Below the pieces are notes generated by a model. The model did not search any database. It was not told the DNA's origin and saw only the letters and a list, made by a program, of their open reading frames with translations. A program made the position numbers and the translations under genes. Shown here piece by piece: positions 7,990 to 16,874 of a DNA stretch of 64,000 nucleotides (position 1 is the first letter of the stretch; each line of letters starts with the position of its first letter). Origin of the DNA: Nostoc sp. NIES-4103 (GTDB lineage Bacteria > Cyanobacteriota > Cyanobacteriia > Cyanobacteriales > Nostocaceae); the NCBI RefSeq assembly GCF_002368335.1, contig NZ_AP018288.1, positions 5,635,560 through 5,699,559 on the forward strand. Reading direction: 5' to 3'.

Positions 7990-9426
7990 TTAAATTATCT
8001 CCTCCATCGAGGCAAACAGAGAATGATCACTATCCCTACCTTCCAACGTTCCCTCGTCTTCATCCCAAGGTGCGGGTTTGCGTATTTGTTGCCAAATGGG
8101 GCTGTAAAGGGCTTCGTACAGTTCTCTGGCCATTTCAATCATCCCTACATAACCTGCGTAAGGATGGTGGCGTTCCTGGTTAATATCTAAGAAAGGAATC
8201 CGTGCTTTTAGGGCTGTGTATTGGTTACGACCACCAGCAATCAGCATATCTGCTTTGGTATCTTTCACCAGTTGTAACAGTTCCTTAGCGTTGCCCTTTT
8301 CTAGCATGATGCCATCGTTGCCAATTAACTTCTTAATCTTGGCTTTGTCTTCCTCAGTACTTTTTCTCGTACTGGTAGCAACAACTTCGATGCCCAAGTC
8401 CTTAGCAGCCGAAATAATCGACCAACTCTTGACACCACCAGTATAAAGCACAACCCGCTTACCTTTGAGACGAGCGCGATAGGGAGCCAACGCCAAATCT
8501 AAAGCAGCAGTTTCTTCAGCAATCAGCTTTTCTGTGCGTTCTTGTAAATCAGGGTCACCCAACTTCGCCGCAATGTTCCGCAAACAGCGGTTCATATCAT
8601 CAACGCCGTAGAAAGACTCTTCAATATAAGGAATGCCGTAGCGTTCCTCCATCTTTCTCGCCATATTCAACAGCGCCCGCGAGCAAATCATCACATTCAG
8701 CTTGGCGCGGTGGGCGTAGCGAATTTCTTCATAGCGAGCATCGCCTGTAATTTTGGATAATACGCGAATACCTAACTTTTCTAACAGTGGTGTGACTCCC
8801 CACATCTCCCCGGCGATATTGTACTCACCGATTAAGTTAATATCATAGGGCGTTGTTTCTTCCGGTTCTGCTGTCCCGACAACATATTCTAATAAAGCTT
8901 CACCGCCAAAACGGTTTCCGAGATTTTTACTACCAATAAACCCTGGGGAAATAACAGGAATGACAGGAGTACCAGTTTTTTCAGCAGCAACTTTGCAGAC
9001 TGCATCGATATCATCGCCAATCAAAGCAGTCACACAGGTAGCATAGACAAATACCGCCGCTGGTTTGTAGCGCTCTTGAACTTCTAGAATTGCCTTATAA
9101 AGCTTTTTCTCACCACCGAAAATGACATCATTTTCCGTCATATCAGTAGTAAAACCCATCTTGTATAATTGGGGGCCAGAGGAGAGACTACCACGACTAC
9201 CCCAAGAATTGCCAGCACAAGCGATCGGCCCGTGGACTAAATGAGCCGCATCAGCGATCGGTACTAAGGCAATCATCGCACCATCAAAAGCGCAGCCACC
9301 TTGAGCCGCCCCTGGTTGTGCTTGTTGTGTACAAGACTTGTTTTTCTTTTCTCCCTGCTTATGCTGATTATGTTCGCATCCCGGCTCACTGAGCAACTCG
9401 TTGATTTTGCCTTGGGTGATTTTCAT
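7990..9426 (-). CDS. nifE: NifE, FeMo-cofactor scaffold alpha subunit
   Basis: 478 residues homologous to NifD. Key parts are GCAFDGAMIALVPIADAAHLVHGPIACAGNSWGSRG (cluster-ligand cysteines), YATCVTALIGDDIDAV and the FeMo-co-site region EERYGIPYIEESFYGVDDMNRCLR. Together with NifN it forms the scaffold on which FeMo-cofactor is finished before insertion into NifDK. It is directly followed by nifN. Upstream are STRR sequences and the Mo-nitrogenase C-terminal-family gene. Start ATG 9426; no defects seen. Confidence 0.95.
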   Translation of the reverse strand: MKITQGKINELLSEPGCEHNQHKQGEKKNKSCTQQAQPGAAQGGCAFDGAMIALVPIADAAHLVHGPIACAGNSWGSRGSLSSGPQLYKMGFTTDMTENDVIFGGEKKLYKAILEVQERYKPAAVFVYATCVTALIGDDIDAVCKVAAEKTGTPVIPVISPGFIGSKNLGNRFGGEALLEYVVGTAEPEETTPYDINLIGEYNIAGEMWGVTPLLEKLGIRVLSKITGDARYEEIRYAHRAKLNVMICSRALLNMARKMEERYGIPYIEESFYGVDDMNRCLRNIAAKLGDPDLQERTEKLIAEETAALDLALAPYRARLKGKRVVLYTGGVKSWSIISAAKDLGIEVVATSTRKSTEEDKAKIKKLIGNDGIMLEKGNAKELLQLVKDTKADMLIAGGRNQYTALKARIPFLDINQERHHPYAGYVGMIEMARELYEALYSPIWQQIRKPAPWDEDEGTLEGRDSDHSLFASMEEII

Positions 9427-9653
9427 CTCTGTTCTCTTGCTGGATGGCAGGTGTTATACGAATTCGTAATTCGTAATTCGTGAGCAAGTTGCCGTCTTGG
9501 CGCTTTGCGTCGATGGCAAACTTGCGAACCCGAAGGGTAATTCGTAATTTAAGAAATGTTAGGATAATTGGTCTTAATTGTTATTTGTCATTTGTTAGTT
9601 ATTAGTTTTGACTGTTGACAAATGACAAATGACAAATGACCAATGACCAATGA
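9427..9653. repeat. STRR-rich spacer upstream of nifE
   Basis: Contains GTAATTCGTAATTC repeats (about 9460-9480 and 9538-9550) and then TGTCATTTGT / ACAAATGACAAATGACC inverted repeats (about 9588-9650). No gene is seen. Confidence 0.7.
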
Positions 9654-10001
9654 CTAACAAATATATTTCGTGACATCTTCACCACACACATCAGTGAGGT
9701 AAGATAAGGCACGAAAACGCATTCCTACAAATTCGTCATATAACGGATTCAGTTTGCATAAAGGTGGAATATGCAAAGTCCGCCCAAATAAATTAATAGT
9801 TCGCTCAAAAGGACAGCAGCAAGGAATTACTTGGCAAATCAAATGAGCGAGTCGATAATTTTTAATCTCAAATCCATCTACGGCATTACGTAAAGGATTG
9901 AGGATATTGTTAAACCATCCAGACTTTTTATAGTTAGGTGGATGGAAATTAACATGACTATGAGTATGAGTATGAGCGTGAGTTTGATTGATAGTTTCCA
10001 T
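9654..10001 (-). CDS. Mo-dependent nitrogenase C-terminal family protein
   Basis: About 115 residues from the ATG at 10001. The core HLICQVIPCCCPFERTINLFGRTLHIPPLCKLNPLYDEFVGMRFRALSYLTD matches the Mo-nitro_C family found in cyanobacterial nif clusters between nifK and nifE. The CCCPFER and PPLCKLNPLY segments are the most conserved parts of the family. The N-terminus is histidine-rich (alternating HAHTHTHSH), which suggests metal binding. Function is unknown. The upstream in-frame methionine at 10016 (MRYLF) is less likely because the family starts near METINQ. Confidence 0.85.
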   Translation of the reverse strand: METINQTHAHTHTHSHVNFHPPNYKKSGWFNNILNPLRNAVDGFEIKNYRLAHLICQVIPCCCPFERTINLFGRTLHIPPLCKLNPLYDEFVGMRFRALSYLTDVCGEDVTKYIC

Positions 10002-10047
10002 AAATAGATACCTCAAGGTAAATGCAAGATATTAGAAAAGGTAAGGT

Positions 10048-10222
10048 GGGGATTGGGTATTGGGTACTGGGGATTGGGGATTGGGTATTGGGTATTGGGT
10101 ATTGGGGATTGGGTACTGGGTATTAGGAAAATTCTTTCCCAGTCCCCAGTCCCTAGTCCCTAGTCCCCAGTCCCCAGTCCCCAGTCACCAGTCCCCAGTC
10201 CCCAGTCCCCAGTCCCTAATCC
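10048..10222. repeat. G-rich and C-rich tandem repeats able to form a long hairpin
   Basis: About 80 bases of GGGTATTGGG/GGGGATTGGG units are followed, after a short AT spacer, by about 85 bases of CCCAGTCCC/CCTAGTCCC units. Both arms contain many runs of three or four G (or C) spaced by 3-4 bases, compatible with G-quadruplexes on either strand and with pairing of the arms. It lies just 3' of nifK. The apparent 60-codon frame inside it is a repeat artefact. Confidence 0.8.
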
Positions 10223-10265
10223 CCTTACTTACCGTTGTTTAGCACGCTGCGGGTGAATGCAATTT

Positions 10266-11801
10266 CTAACGAATCAAGTCGTAGGAAATATCTGTCTTAG
10301 AAGGAATGTTGGTGTTGCGATCGATTTCTTCAAAGATTGTGTTAACAATCCAGTTGAGCAAGTTGATCACACCTTGGTAACCGATGGTGCTGTAGCGGTG
10401 GTAGTGGTGACGATCCATGATGGGATAACCGATTCTCACGAGGGGAATCTTGGTGTCGCGCCACAGGTACTTACCGTAGGAATTACCAATTAACAAGTCT
10501 ACGGGTTCTGTGAAAAGCAAAGAACGCATATGCCAGAGGTCTTTACCACCCCAGATGGTTGCACTCTTGCCAAAAGGACTAGATTCTAACAACTCTTTGA
10601 GTTCTTTCTCAAATTCTTCGTTAGAGTTGTGAACTAGGATATGTACAGGTTCAGCACCCAATTCCAGCATGAAGCCGACTACACTGTACACTAAATCTGG
10701 TTCGCCGTAGATAGCGAAGCGCTTGCCGTGAACCCAAGCATGGGAGTCAGTCATCGCGTCAACTGCACGACCGCGTTCGATTTCCAATTCTTCAGGAATT
10801 GGCTTACCAGACAGTTCGCTGAGTTTCATCAAGAACTCGTCAGTAGCCTTAATACCCCAAGGACGGGAAACAGCAACTTCTTGCTTCCATTCTTTGGCGA
10901 TGTACTCGCGGGTTTTGACTGTGGAGTGTGATTGTAAAAAGACTGTAGCTTTAGCGTTGATGGAATCAGCTGCATCTTCTAGCTTGGTTCCACCTGGGTA
11001 CATATCGAACTCACCTGTGTTGGGTGAATCCAAGTAGTCGCTGTTGTCAGCCAAAATGGTGTAGTCAAAGCCGAACAAAGAAGCAATCCGCTTGATTTCG
11101 CGGTTGTTGCCTACATAGGTATCAAAACCTGGGACAAAGTTGATTTTGCCGTTGCTGGTTGCTTTCTTCTTACCTGCTGTCAGGTTAGAAAGAATACCCT
11201 TCATCATGTTGTCGTAGCCGGTGATGTGGGAACCAACAAAGCTAGGGGTGTGTGCGTAAGGTACTGGGAAATCTTGAGGAACTGAACCAGCTTGCTTAGC
11301 GTTGTTGATGAAGGCTTGCAAGTCATCACCAATTACTTCTGCCATACAGGTGGTGCAGACAGCAATCATCTTGGGTTTGTACAGTTGGTAGGAGTTTGCC
11401 AAACCGTCAATCATGTTTTGCAGACCACCGAACACCGCTGCGTCTTCAGTCATGGAAGAAGACACACCAGAGAATGGTTCTTTGTAGTGGCGGGTTAAGT
11501 GGGTACGGAAGTAAGCCACGCAACCTTGGGAACCTTGTACGAAGGGAAGAGTGCCTTCAAAACCCACAGCAGCGAAGATTGCACCTAAAGGTTGGCAACC
11601 TTTAGCAGGGTTAACGGTCAACGCTTCACGAGCGAAATTCTTTTCACGATAATCCCAGCTCTTTGTCCATTCTGCAACCCGTTTGATTTCTTCGGGGTCG
11701 TGACCGTTTTCAAACTGCTTTTTGTTCTCGAATAATTGTTGATATTCCGGCTGGTGGAATAACTCTACGTGGTCTTGAATCTTGTCTGGATTCTGAGGCA
11801 T
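10266..11801 (-). CDS. nifK: Nitrogenase MoFe protein beta chain NifK
   Basis: 511 residues, full length. P-cluster cysteines are visible in NPAKGCQPLG, QGSQGCVAYFR and VCTTCMAEVIGDD. NifK pairs with NifD in the alpha2beta2 MoFe protein, the site of dinitrogen reduction. It lies about 200 bp downstream of the nifD 3' fragment, with a hairpin between. No element interrupts it. Start ATG at 11801 follows TTGGAGATCCAGAA. Expression should depend on heterocyst differentiation and on removal of the upstream nifH and nifD elements if it is transcribed from the nifH promoter. Confidence 0.97.
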   Translation of the reverse strand: MPQNPDKIQDHVELFHQPEYQQLFENKKQFENGHDPEEIKRVAEWTKSWDYREKNFAREALTVNPAKGCQPLGAIFAAVGFEGTLPFVQGSQGCVAYFRTHLTRHYKEPFSGVSSSMTEDAAVFGGLQNMIDGLANSYQLYKPKMIAVCTTCMAEVIGDDLQAFINNAKQAGSVPQDFPVPYAHTPSFVGSHITGYDNMMKGILSNLTAGKKKATSNGKINFVPGFDTYVGNNREIKRIASLFGFDYTILADNSDYLDSPNTGEFDMYPGGTKLEDAADSINAKATVFLQSHSTVKTREYIAKEWKQEVAVSRPWGIKATDEFLMKLSELSGKPIPEELEIERGRAVDAMTDSHAWVHGKRFAIYGEPDLVYSVVGFMLELGAEPVHILVHNSNEEFEKELKELLESSPFGKSATIWGGKDLWHMRSLLFTEPVDLLIGNSYGKYLWRDTKIPLVRIGYPIMDRHHYHRYSTIGYQGVINLLNWIVNTIFEEIDRNTNIPSKTDISYDLIR

Positions 11802-11999
11802 TTCTGGATCTCCAAGCTTACTGAGGTCGTTACTAATGGAAGAATTGGGGGATGGTAAGTGGAGGGTAGGGAGTAGGAATATACTTCAAAACTCAAAATG
11901 CAAAATCAAAATTAAATCTTGAATCTTGAATTTTAAATTTTGAATTCCCGACTCCCCCCTGGGGCTAAAACCCCAGGCTATCCCTACTTTCCCGTTTTT
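11802..11999. promoter_or_regulatory. nifD-nifK spacer with strong hairpin
   Basis: An inverted repeat CCTGGGG-CTAAAA-CCCCAGG lies at 11958-11977, about 20 bases after the nifD stop on the coding strand. It may stabilise the nifHD transcript or attenuate nifK expression. The rest is AT-rich. Confidence 0.6.
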
Positions 12000-12147
12000 T
12001 TAGACGGAAGCTTTAGCTTTAGCTTTAGCTTCTTTCTTGCTCCAGGGAGCGCCAATTAATCCCCAAGTTGGGCTGTTGAGTGCTAAATCCATGTCACGAG
12101 CAAAGATGGCGAAGCCGTCATAACCGTGATAAGGGCCGGAGTAATCC
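12000..12147 (-). CDS. nifD: nifD 3' segment, separated from the rest by the element
   Basis: Reading the minus strand from the 11-bp repeat gives DYS|GPYHGYDGFAIFARDM, then LGAPW-type ending (GLIGAPWSKK) and a lysine/alanine tail, stop at 12002-12000. These are the last 45 codons of nifD, missing from the main nifD frame at 28348-29763. The frame matches exactly when the two repeat copies are merged (GGATTACTCCG), giving a 499-residue protein. It has no start of its own and is useful only after excision. Confidence 0.95.
12137..12147. repeat. nifD-element recombination site, nifK-proximal copy
   Basis: CGGAGTAATCC on the plus strand (GGATTACTCCG on the coding strand), identical to the copy at 28401-28411 and to the 11-bp repeat known from the Anabaena PCC 7120 nifD element. 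Confidence 0.95.
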
Positions 12148-12479
12148 TTTTGATGCTTGAATTTTTCAAAACAGCTTTATGTTTGCAGTAAGCAGTGTTA
12201 ATCCTAAACATTGTTCATTGATAGCATATTTATTTTTAAGCTAAATCTAGGCTAAAAGATAATTCGTAAAAGGTTATTTATAAAGTAAATATTAAGTAGG
12301 GTGTGTTACGGCTATGTAAAGATTTGGGAGTTTGAGAGAGTATGGATTAGCCGCAGGGCACCGTCTTTCTCGGTGCGTTATAGCAACGCTTAACGCACCC
12401 TACAATTTAAGGTTGACTTTATAAATCATCTCTTAATTACGAATTACGAATTACGAATTAGTAATTATTTAGAGAGGAT
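12148..12479. other. Element left margin and recombinase leader
   Basis: 332 bases without a gene. It holds a palindromic repeat at 12372-12399 (GGTGCGTTA / TAACGCACC), related to those flanking the RAYT gene, and a GAATTACGAATTACGAATTA repeat before AGAGAGGATATG, the xisA ribosome site and start. Confidence 0.6.
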
Positions 12480-13781
12480 ATGAAAACAAAGGTACTCCTG
12501 GAATTAGAAAAGGTAAATCTGCGTTTGAAGTCTGCAAAGACGAAAGTTACAATCAGAGAATCAAATGGAAGTCTGCAATTACGTGCTACCTTACCAATTA
12601 AACCGGGAGACAAGGACAAAAACGGAACTGGGAGAAAGCAATATAATCTCAGTTTAAATATTCCAGCTAATTTGGATGGATTAAAGACTGCTGAAGAAGA
12701 AGCTTATGAATTAGGTAAATTAATTGCTCGTAAATCCTTTGAGTGGAATGATAAATATTTAGGCAATGAAGCAATTAGAAAACAGGTTAAAACTATAGGT
12801 GAATTACTGGAAAAATTTGAAGATGAGTATTTTAAAACTCATCAACGCACCACAAAAAGCCAACATACCTTTTTTTATTATTTTTCCAGAACCAAACGTT
12901 TTACTAATCATCAAGATTTAGCGACTCCTGAGAACTTGAGAAATTCAATTGCAAAGATTGATAAAGAATGGTCTAGATATAATGCAGCCAGAGCGATCGC
13001 TGCATTTTGCCAGGCATTCAAAATCGATATTGATTTATCTCAATATTCCAAAATGCCTGAGAATAATTCACGCAATATTCCAACCGATGCTGAAATATTC
13101 GCAGGATTTAATAAATTTGAAGATTACCTGAATAACAGAGGTAATCAAGTCAATGAAAATGTGAGAGATAGCTGGCAGCTTTGGCGATGGGCGTATGGCA
13201 TGTTAGCAGTTTTTGGTTTACGACCACGAGAATTATTTACTAATCCTGATATCGATTGGTGGTTGAGTTCAGAAAATGTAGATTTAACATGGAAAGTTCA
13301 TAAAGATTGTAAGACTGGGGAAAGGCAAGCATTACCGTTATATAAACAATGGATTTCAGAGTTTGATTTAAAAAATCCTAAGTATTTAGAAATGTTGTCA
13401 ACAGCAATTAATAAAAAAGATAATAGCAATCATGCGGAAATCACAGCTTTAACACAACGAGTTAGTTGGTGGTTCCGTAAAATTGGCTTAGATTTTAAGC
13501 CCTATGATTTACGTCACGCTTGGGCAATTCGGGCGCACATTCTGGGAATCCCAATTAAAGCAGCAGCAGATAATTTAGGGCATAGCGTACAAGTTCACAC
13601 GCAAACTTATCAGCGCTGGTTTTCGCTTGATATGCGGAAGTTAGCGATTAATCAGGCTTTGAGTAAGAGGGATGAAGTTGAAGTCATTAAAGAGGAGAAT
13701 GTTAAGTTGAGGATGGAAAATGAAAGGTTGAAGTTGGAGATTGAAAAGTTGAAGATAGAGGTTGTTTACAAGTATAGTTAA
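12480..13781 (+). CDS. xisA: XisA-type tyrosine recombinase of the nifD element
   Basis: 433 residues. The catalytic C-terminal part shows the tyrosine-recombinase residues in order: Arg in FGLRPRELF, the DLRHAWAIRAH box (His-x-x-Arg), LGHSVQVHTQ and the nucleophile region TYQRWF. The tail is a leucine-zipper-like coiled coil (ENVKLRMENERLKLEIEKLK). XisA excises the nifD element in heterocysts. The gene begins 333 bp inside the left repeat and reads inward, as in PCC 7120. It is clearly paralogous to the recombinase of the nifH element in this window, although the two act on different repeats. Start ATG follows AGAGAGG. Confidence 0.93.
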   Translation: MKTKVLLELEKVNLRLKSAKTKVTIRESNGSLQLRATLPIKPGDKDKNGTGRKQYNLSLNIPANLDGLKTAEEEAYELGKLIARKSFEWNDKYLGNEAIRKQVKTIGELLEKFEDEYFKTHQRTTKSQHTFFYYFSRTKRFTNHQDLATPENLRNSIAKIDKEWSRYNAARAIAAFCQAFKIDIDLSQYSKMPENNSRNIPTDAEIFAGFNKFEDYLNNRGNQVNENVRDSWQLWRWAYGMLAVFGLRPRELFTNPDIDWWLSSENVDLTWKVHKDCKTGERQALPLYKQWISEFDLKNPKYLEMLSTAINKKDNSNHAEITALTQRVSWWFRKIGLDFKPYDLRHAWAIRAHILGIPIKAAADNLGHSVQVHTQTYQRWFSLDMRKLAINQALSKRDEVEVIKEENVKLRMENERLKLEIEKLKIEVVYKYS

Positions 13782-13869
13782 ATTTGTGAAAAAAATTGCT
13801 GTGATGCATTGCGCTCAACAGTAATAGACGTTACTTCTGAATGATGTATTATAGGATGCTAGTAATCAA

Positions 13870-15003
13870 ATGCTAGAACATGTAGTATTACATAATTTCA
13901 AAAGCCATAAATCTACAAAACTTAGTTTTGATAGTTCGCGCTTATATGCACTTGTAGGAAAAAACAGTGCTGGTAAAACATCCGTTTTACAAGCGTTGCA
14001 TTATCTAAGCAGGCTTGCTAGTTCACCATTTAAAAATGTCTTTCAGTATGAAAGATCACCTCAATTCATTACAACAATTGGGGAAAAAGATATGTCTGTG
14101 ACTGCGAGTGGTTTTTGGGGATATACTAATCGGCAGGATTGGGAAGCTTCCTATAGTTGGAAGCAAGAAAATAATTTGTGGAACCCAACAGCATCATGGA
14201 AGATAAATAATGGACATGAAAATAGTTTGGAAGGATGGGAAAAATCATTAAGCCAATCTCCACATCCAATCCCCATATCTTTAAGACATACTGTTCACTT
14301 GAAATTAGTTGCAAGCAATCTTGCCAAACCAACTTACAGTGATGAACTCACGCCTAGAGTTGAGTTTGATGGTTCAGGGTTAGCGCCTACCCTGGACTTT
14401 CTTCGTGATGAAGCTCCAGACAAATTTCAAGAATTGCAAGAAATGTTGAGGCGAATTGTCCCAGGTGTACGTGAGGTAGGAATAAGACGAGCAAAGGTAG
14501 CAGTCAATCGCCAACGTTCCATTGAAGTTAATGGTAAATTTATTTCTTATGAAGAAACCCAAGAAATGACTGGACAAGAAGTTGTGCTAGACATGAATAC
14601 GGGTGAGCGTATTCCAGCCCATGCAATTAGTGAAGGAACAATGCTGACTTTAGGATTACTAGCTGTGCTTATGAATCCTACTCAACCTAATTTAGTTTTA
14701 TTAGATGATGTTGAGCAGGGACTTCATCCAAAAGCACAACGTGAGTTGATGACTGTCTTCAAGGAAATTATTCAATCTAACAAGAATCTTCAAATTCTTT
14801 TTTCTACTCATTCTCCATATATTGTTGATGAACTTGTTCCTTCTCAAGTATATATATTAAATAACACTAATTCAGGTTTCACAATCGCCAAACGTTTGGA
14901 TGAACATCCTGATGTAGAATGGGCAAAACAAACTTTGACAACTGGTGAATTTTGGGACGCTGAAGGTGAAGATTGGGTTGTTGCAGGAGAAGTCAGTGAT
15001 TGA
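13870..15003 (+). CDS. OLD-like AAA/ABC-type ATPase
   Basis: 377 residues. It has a Walker A GKNSAGKTS near residue 30, signature-like AISEGTMLTLGLL, Walker B NLVLLDDVEQGLHP and a switch histidine in FSTHSPYIVDE. This is the SMC-like ATPase type used by OLD nucleases and by ATPase/Toprim phage-defence pairs. It lacks a fused Toprim domain, but the next gene overlaps it by 8 bases and supplies one. A role as sensor/motor of an anti-phage or DNA-processing pair is inference. It lies 88 bp after xisA, same strand. Confidence 0.8.
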   Translation: MLEHVVLHNFKSHKSTKLSFDSSRLYALVGKNSAGKTSVLQALHYLSRLASSPFKNVFQYERSPQFITTIGEKDMSVTASGFWGYTNRQDWEASYSWKQENNLWNPTASWKINNGHENSLEGWEKSLSQSPHPIPISLRHTVHLKLVASNLAKPTYSDELTPRVEFDGSGLAPTLDFLRDEAPDKFQELQEMLRRIVPGVREVGIRRAKVAVNRQRSIEVNGKFISYEETQEMTGQEVVLDMNTGERIPAHAISEGTMLTLGLLAVLMNPTQPNLVLLDDVEQGLHPKAQRELMTVFKEIIQSNKNLQILFSTHSPYIVDELVPSQVYILNNTNSGFTIAKRLDEHPDVEWAKQTLTTGEFWDAEGEDWVVAGEVSD

Positions 15004-15769
15004 GTTTGTTGTAATAGTAGAAAGTGGTGCAGATTCACGAACCGCTACCAAATTAGCCGAACGTATTCTGATGGAGATGGTGAATTGGTTAGAAGATGAT
15101 AATATTCAATATTTTTTTCAATGGAGTGGATTAGAAAAGCAAACACAATATTCCTGCTGGAGCAATGTTAATAAAATTATTGATGATGCAAAAGAAAAAC
15201 TGAATTATAAACCATCAAGATTTTTGGGACATAATAGTACTAATGTACCGTTAAAAGCAGATGGAGCGGCAGCTATCAAAGTTATTAATTTGATACGTTT
15301 TCTTTAAAGAACACGACAAATTAGAGCCGTTCTCTTGATACGTGATTTAGATAATCAACCAGAGCGTAGAGAAGGGTTGGAGCAAGCACGCTCAAAATAT
15401 ATCAATCAAAACCCTCAATTAGAAATTATTATTGGTGCAGCTAATCCAAAACGTGAAGCATGGGTTTTAAATGGGTTTATTCCAAATAATCAAGAAGAAC
15501 GAATTCTACAAGAGATCAGGACTCGATTAAATTTTGATCCTTGTATAGAGTCACACAGACTACGCTCTACTTCATGGGAAGAACCTGATCGAATTAGAAA
15601 CTCAAAAGTAGTAGTTGAGCAGCTAACAGCTAAAAATATGGAACGCGAGCAGCAGTGCTGGGAAGATACAAGTTTGGCACTTCTACGTGAAAGAGGAATT
15701 TATACGGGTTTGACAAACTACATTCTTGAAGTCGAGCAACGATTGGCTCCAATTATTTTGTCTGAGTAA
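14996..15769 (+). pseudogene. Toprim-like nuclease partner, interrupted by in-frame TAA
   Basis: A GTG at 14996 overlaps the ATPase stop and begins VIEFVVIVESGADSRTATKLAERIL, which supplies the Toprim glutamate. After 103 codons an in-frame TAA (15305-15307) occurs, and the same frame resumes at once with RTRQIRAVLLIRDLDNQPERR, which supplies the Toprim DxD, and continues to 15769. No frameshift is needed: changing one codon restores about 257 residues. The pair with the upstream ATPase resembles OLD-type or PARIS-type (AriA/AriB) two-gene systems. As it stands the motif halves are split, so it is likely inactive unless the stop is read through or is a sequencing error. Confidence 0.75.
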
Positions 15770-15834
15770 AAACTATACATAGAATATCAAGTGAAGTTGA
15801 TAGTTTATGATCCAAAAACCGAGGTAATTGTGCA

Positions 15835-16170
15835 ATGGCAAAACTAGATCAATATCGTGGATATATTCAAAACTTACTAACCAAGTATGGCAGTTACAAA
15901 CCTTCAGAGGAAGATGTCGAAATTCAACTGATATTCGATACGGCGCGAGATCATTACCAAATTCTAGAGATTGGTTGGGATGGATATGACCGAATTTATA
16001 ATTGTGTGATGCATCTCGATATTAAAGCTGAAAAAATATGGATTCAGCGTAATATGACGGATAACCAAATAGCTGAAGAGTTGATAGACATAGGAGTACC
16101 AAAACAGAATATTGTTTTGGGATTACAGCCATCTAACCTGCGCCAATACACGCAATATGGCGTAGCGTGA
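15835..16170 (+). CDS. xisI: XisI-family element excision controlling factor (orphan)
   Basis: 111 residues, full-length XisI family: MAKLDQYRGYIQNLLTKY, then EVQLIFD-like EIQLIFDTARDHYQILEIGWDGYDRIYNCVMHLDI, IWIQRNMTD and IAEELIDIGVPKQNIVLGL. In PCC 7120 XisH and XisI are needed, with XisF, for fdxN-element excision. Here there is no xisH beside it; only 65 bases separate it from the Toprim remnant. Many xisHI-like genes occur in cyanobacterial genomes away from fdxN, so this copy may act in trans, be a leftover, or do something else. Confidence 0.9.
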   Translation: MAKLDQYRGYIQNLLTKYGSYKPSEEDVEIQLIFDTARDHYQILEIGWDGYDRIYNCVMHLDIKAEKIWIQRNMTDNQIAEELIDIGVPKQNIVLGLQPSNLRQYTQYGVA

Positions 16171-16185
16171 AATTGTCAAGTTCAT

Positions 16186-16755
16186 TTACTCAAAACCAAC
16201 GCCGCGATAAATTTCTGTCATCGCTAATTCAATGCCAACTGAATCCAAGAAAATAGAACTTTCCAAGCCGTTAAACTCACTGAGCAACCAACCTTGAGCT
16301 TGCTTACTATAGCGTTCTACAAAAGGTTCATCCTGCTCCACTAATAAATATTCTTTAAAACTCTTAATTGATCTATACATGCGAAATTTACTCATTCGGT
16401 CGTAATCTGCGGTGGAAGGAGATAGAACTTCAACAATCAGCATGGGATTCAAGACTTCATCTAAGCGATCGCCATTCAGTTGCGGTTCACCGTCAAAAAT
16501 CATTACGTCTGGATATACCCCACGTCGATGTTCAGGAATCCACAACCGTAAATCGCTATTAATTGGCTCGAATTGAGTGTCACGCAGCAAAAACTTGAGA
16601 AAAGCAAAAATATTGCCACTAATACGGCTGTGTTTGAGTGTCCCTCCAGGCATGGGTACGATTTCTCCATCTCGATATTCGCTGCGACCTTCTGCTTTTT
16701 CTTCGATCGCGCGATATTCATCCAAACTGTAGCGGCGCTTGATGGTAGAAACCAT
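16186..16755 (-). CDS. Uma2-family (DUF820) PD-(D/E)XK-like protein
   Basis: 189 residues from ATG 16755 (MVSTIKRRYSLDEYRAIEE); an upstream in-frame ATG at 16791 adds 12 non-conserved residues. Family features are EGRSEYRDGEIVPMPGGTLKHSRI, the putative catalytic PDVMIFDG with following LIVEVLSPSTADYDR (D...ExL pattern) and KEYLLVEQDEPFVERY. Uma2 proteins are very numerous in cyanobacteria and are thought to be nucleases of the restriction-endonuclease fold; their biological roles are mostly unknown. It converges with xisI. It appears intact. Confidence 0.85.
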   Translation of the reverse strand: MVSTIKRRYSLDEYRAIEEKAEGRSEYRDGEIVPMPGGTLKHSRISGNIFAFLKFLLRDTQFEPINSDLRLWIPEHRRGVYPDVMIFDGEPQLNGDRLDEVLNPMLIVEVLSPSTADYDRMSKFRMYRSIKSFKEYLLVEQDEPFVERYSKQAQGWLLSEFNGLESSIFLDSVGIELAMTEIYRGVGFE

Positions 16756-16834
16756 AGATAGTAGGCGATCGCATTGACTGTTGCACAACACTATTTTGTC
16801 ACAAATTTGGTTATGAGGTTATGTCATGCAGGTA

Positions 16835-16862
16835 GGTGCGTTGCGCTTTGCAACAACGCACC
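16835..16862. repeat. REP-like palindrome
   Basis: GGTGCGTTG...CAACGCACC-type inverted repeat preceded by GTA and followed by CTAC, the same family as the palindromes at 12372, 26288, 26346 and 26976. Confidence 0.75.
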
Positions 16863-16874
16863 CTACTGTTTTTT

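Noticed and set aside
10060..10242. 60-codon open frame in the G/C-run region
   Set aside because: Low-complexity translation of tandem repeats.
15335..15769. Separate gene beginning with TTG after the TAA
   Set aside because: Same frame as the upstream part, no ribosome site, and it holds only the DxD half of a Toprim fold; better read as one interrupted gene.
15770..15834. xisH upstream of xisI
   Set aside because: Only 65 bases are available and no XisH-like sequence is seen on either side.
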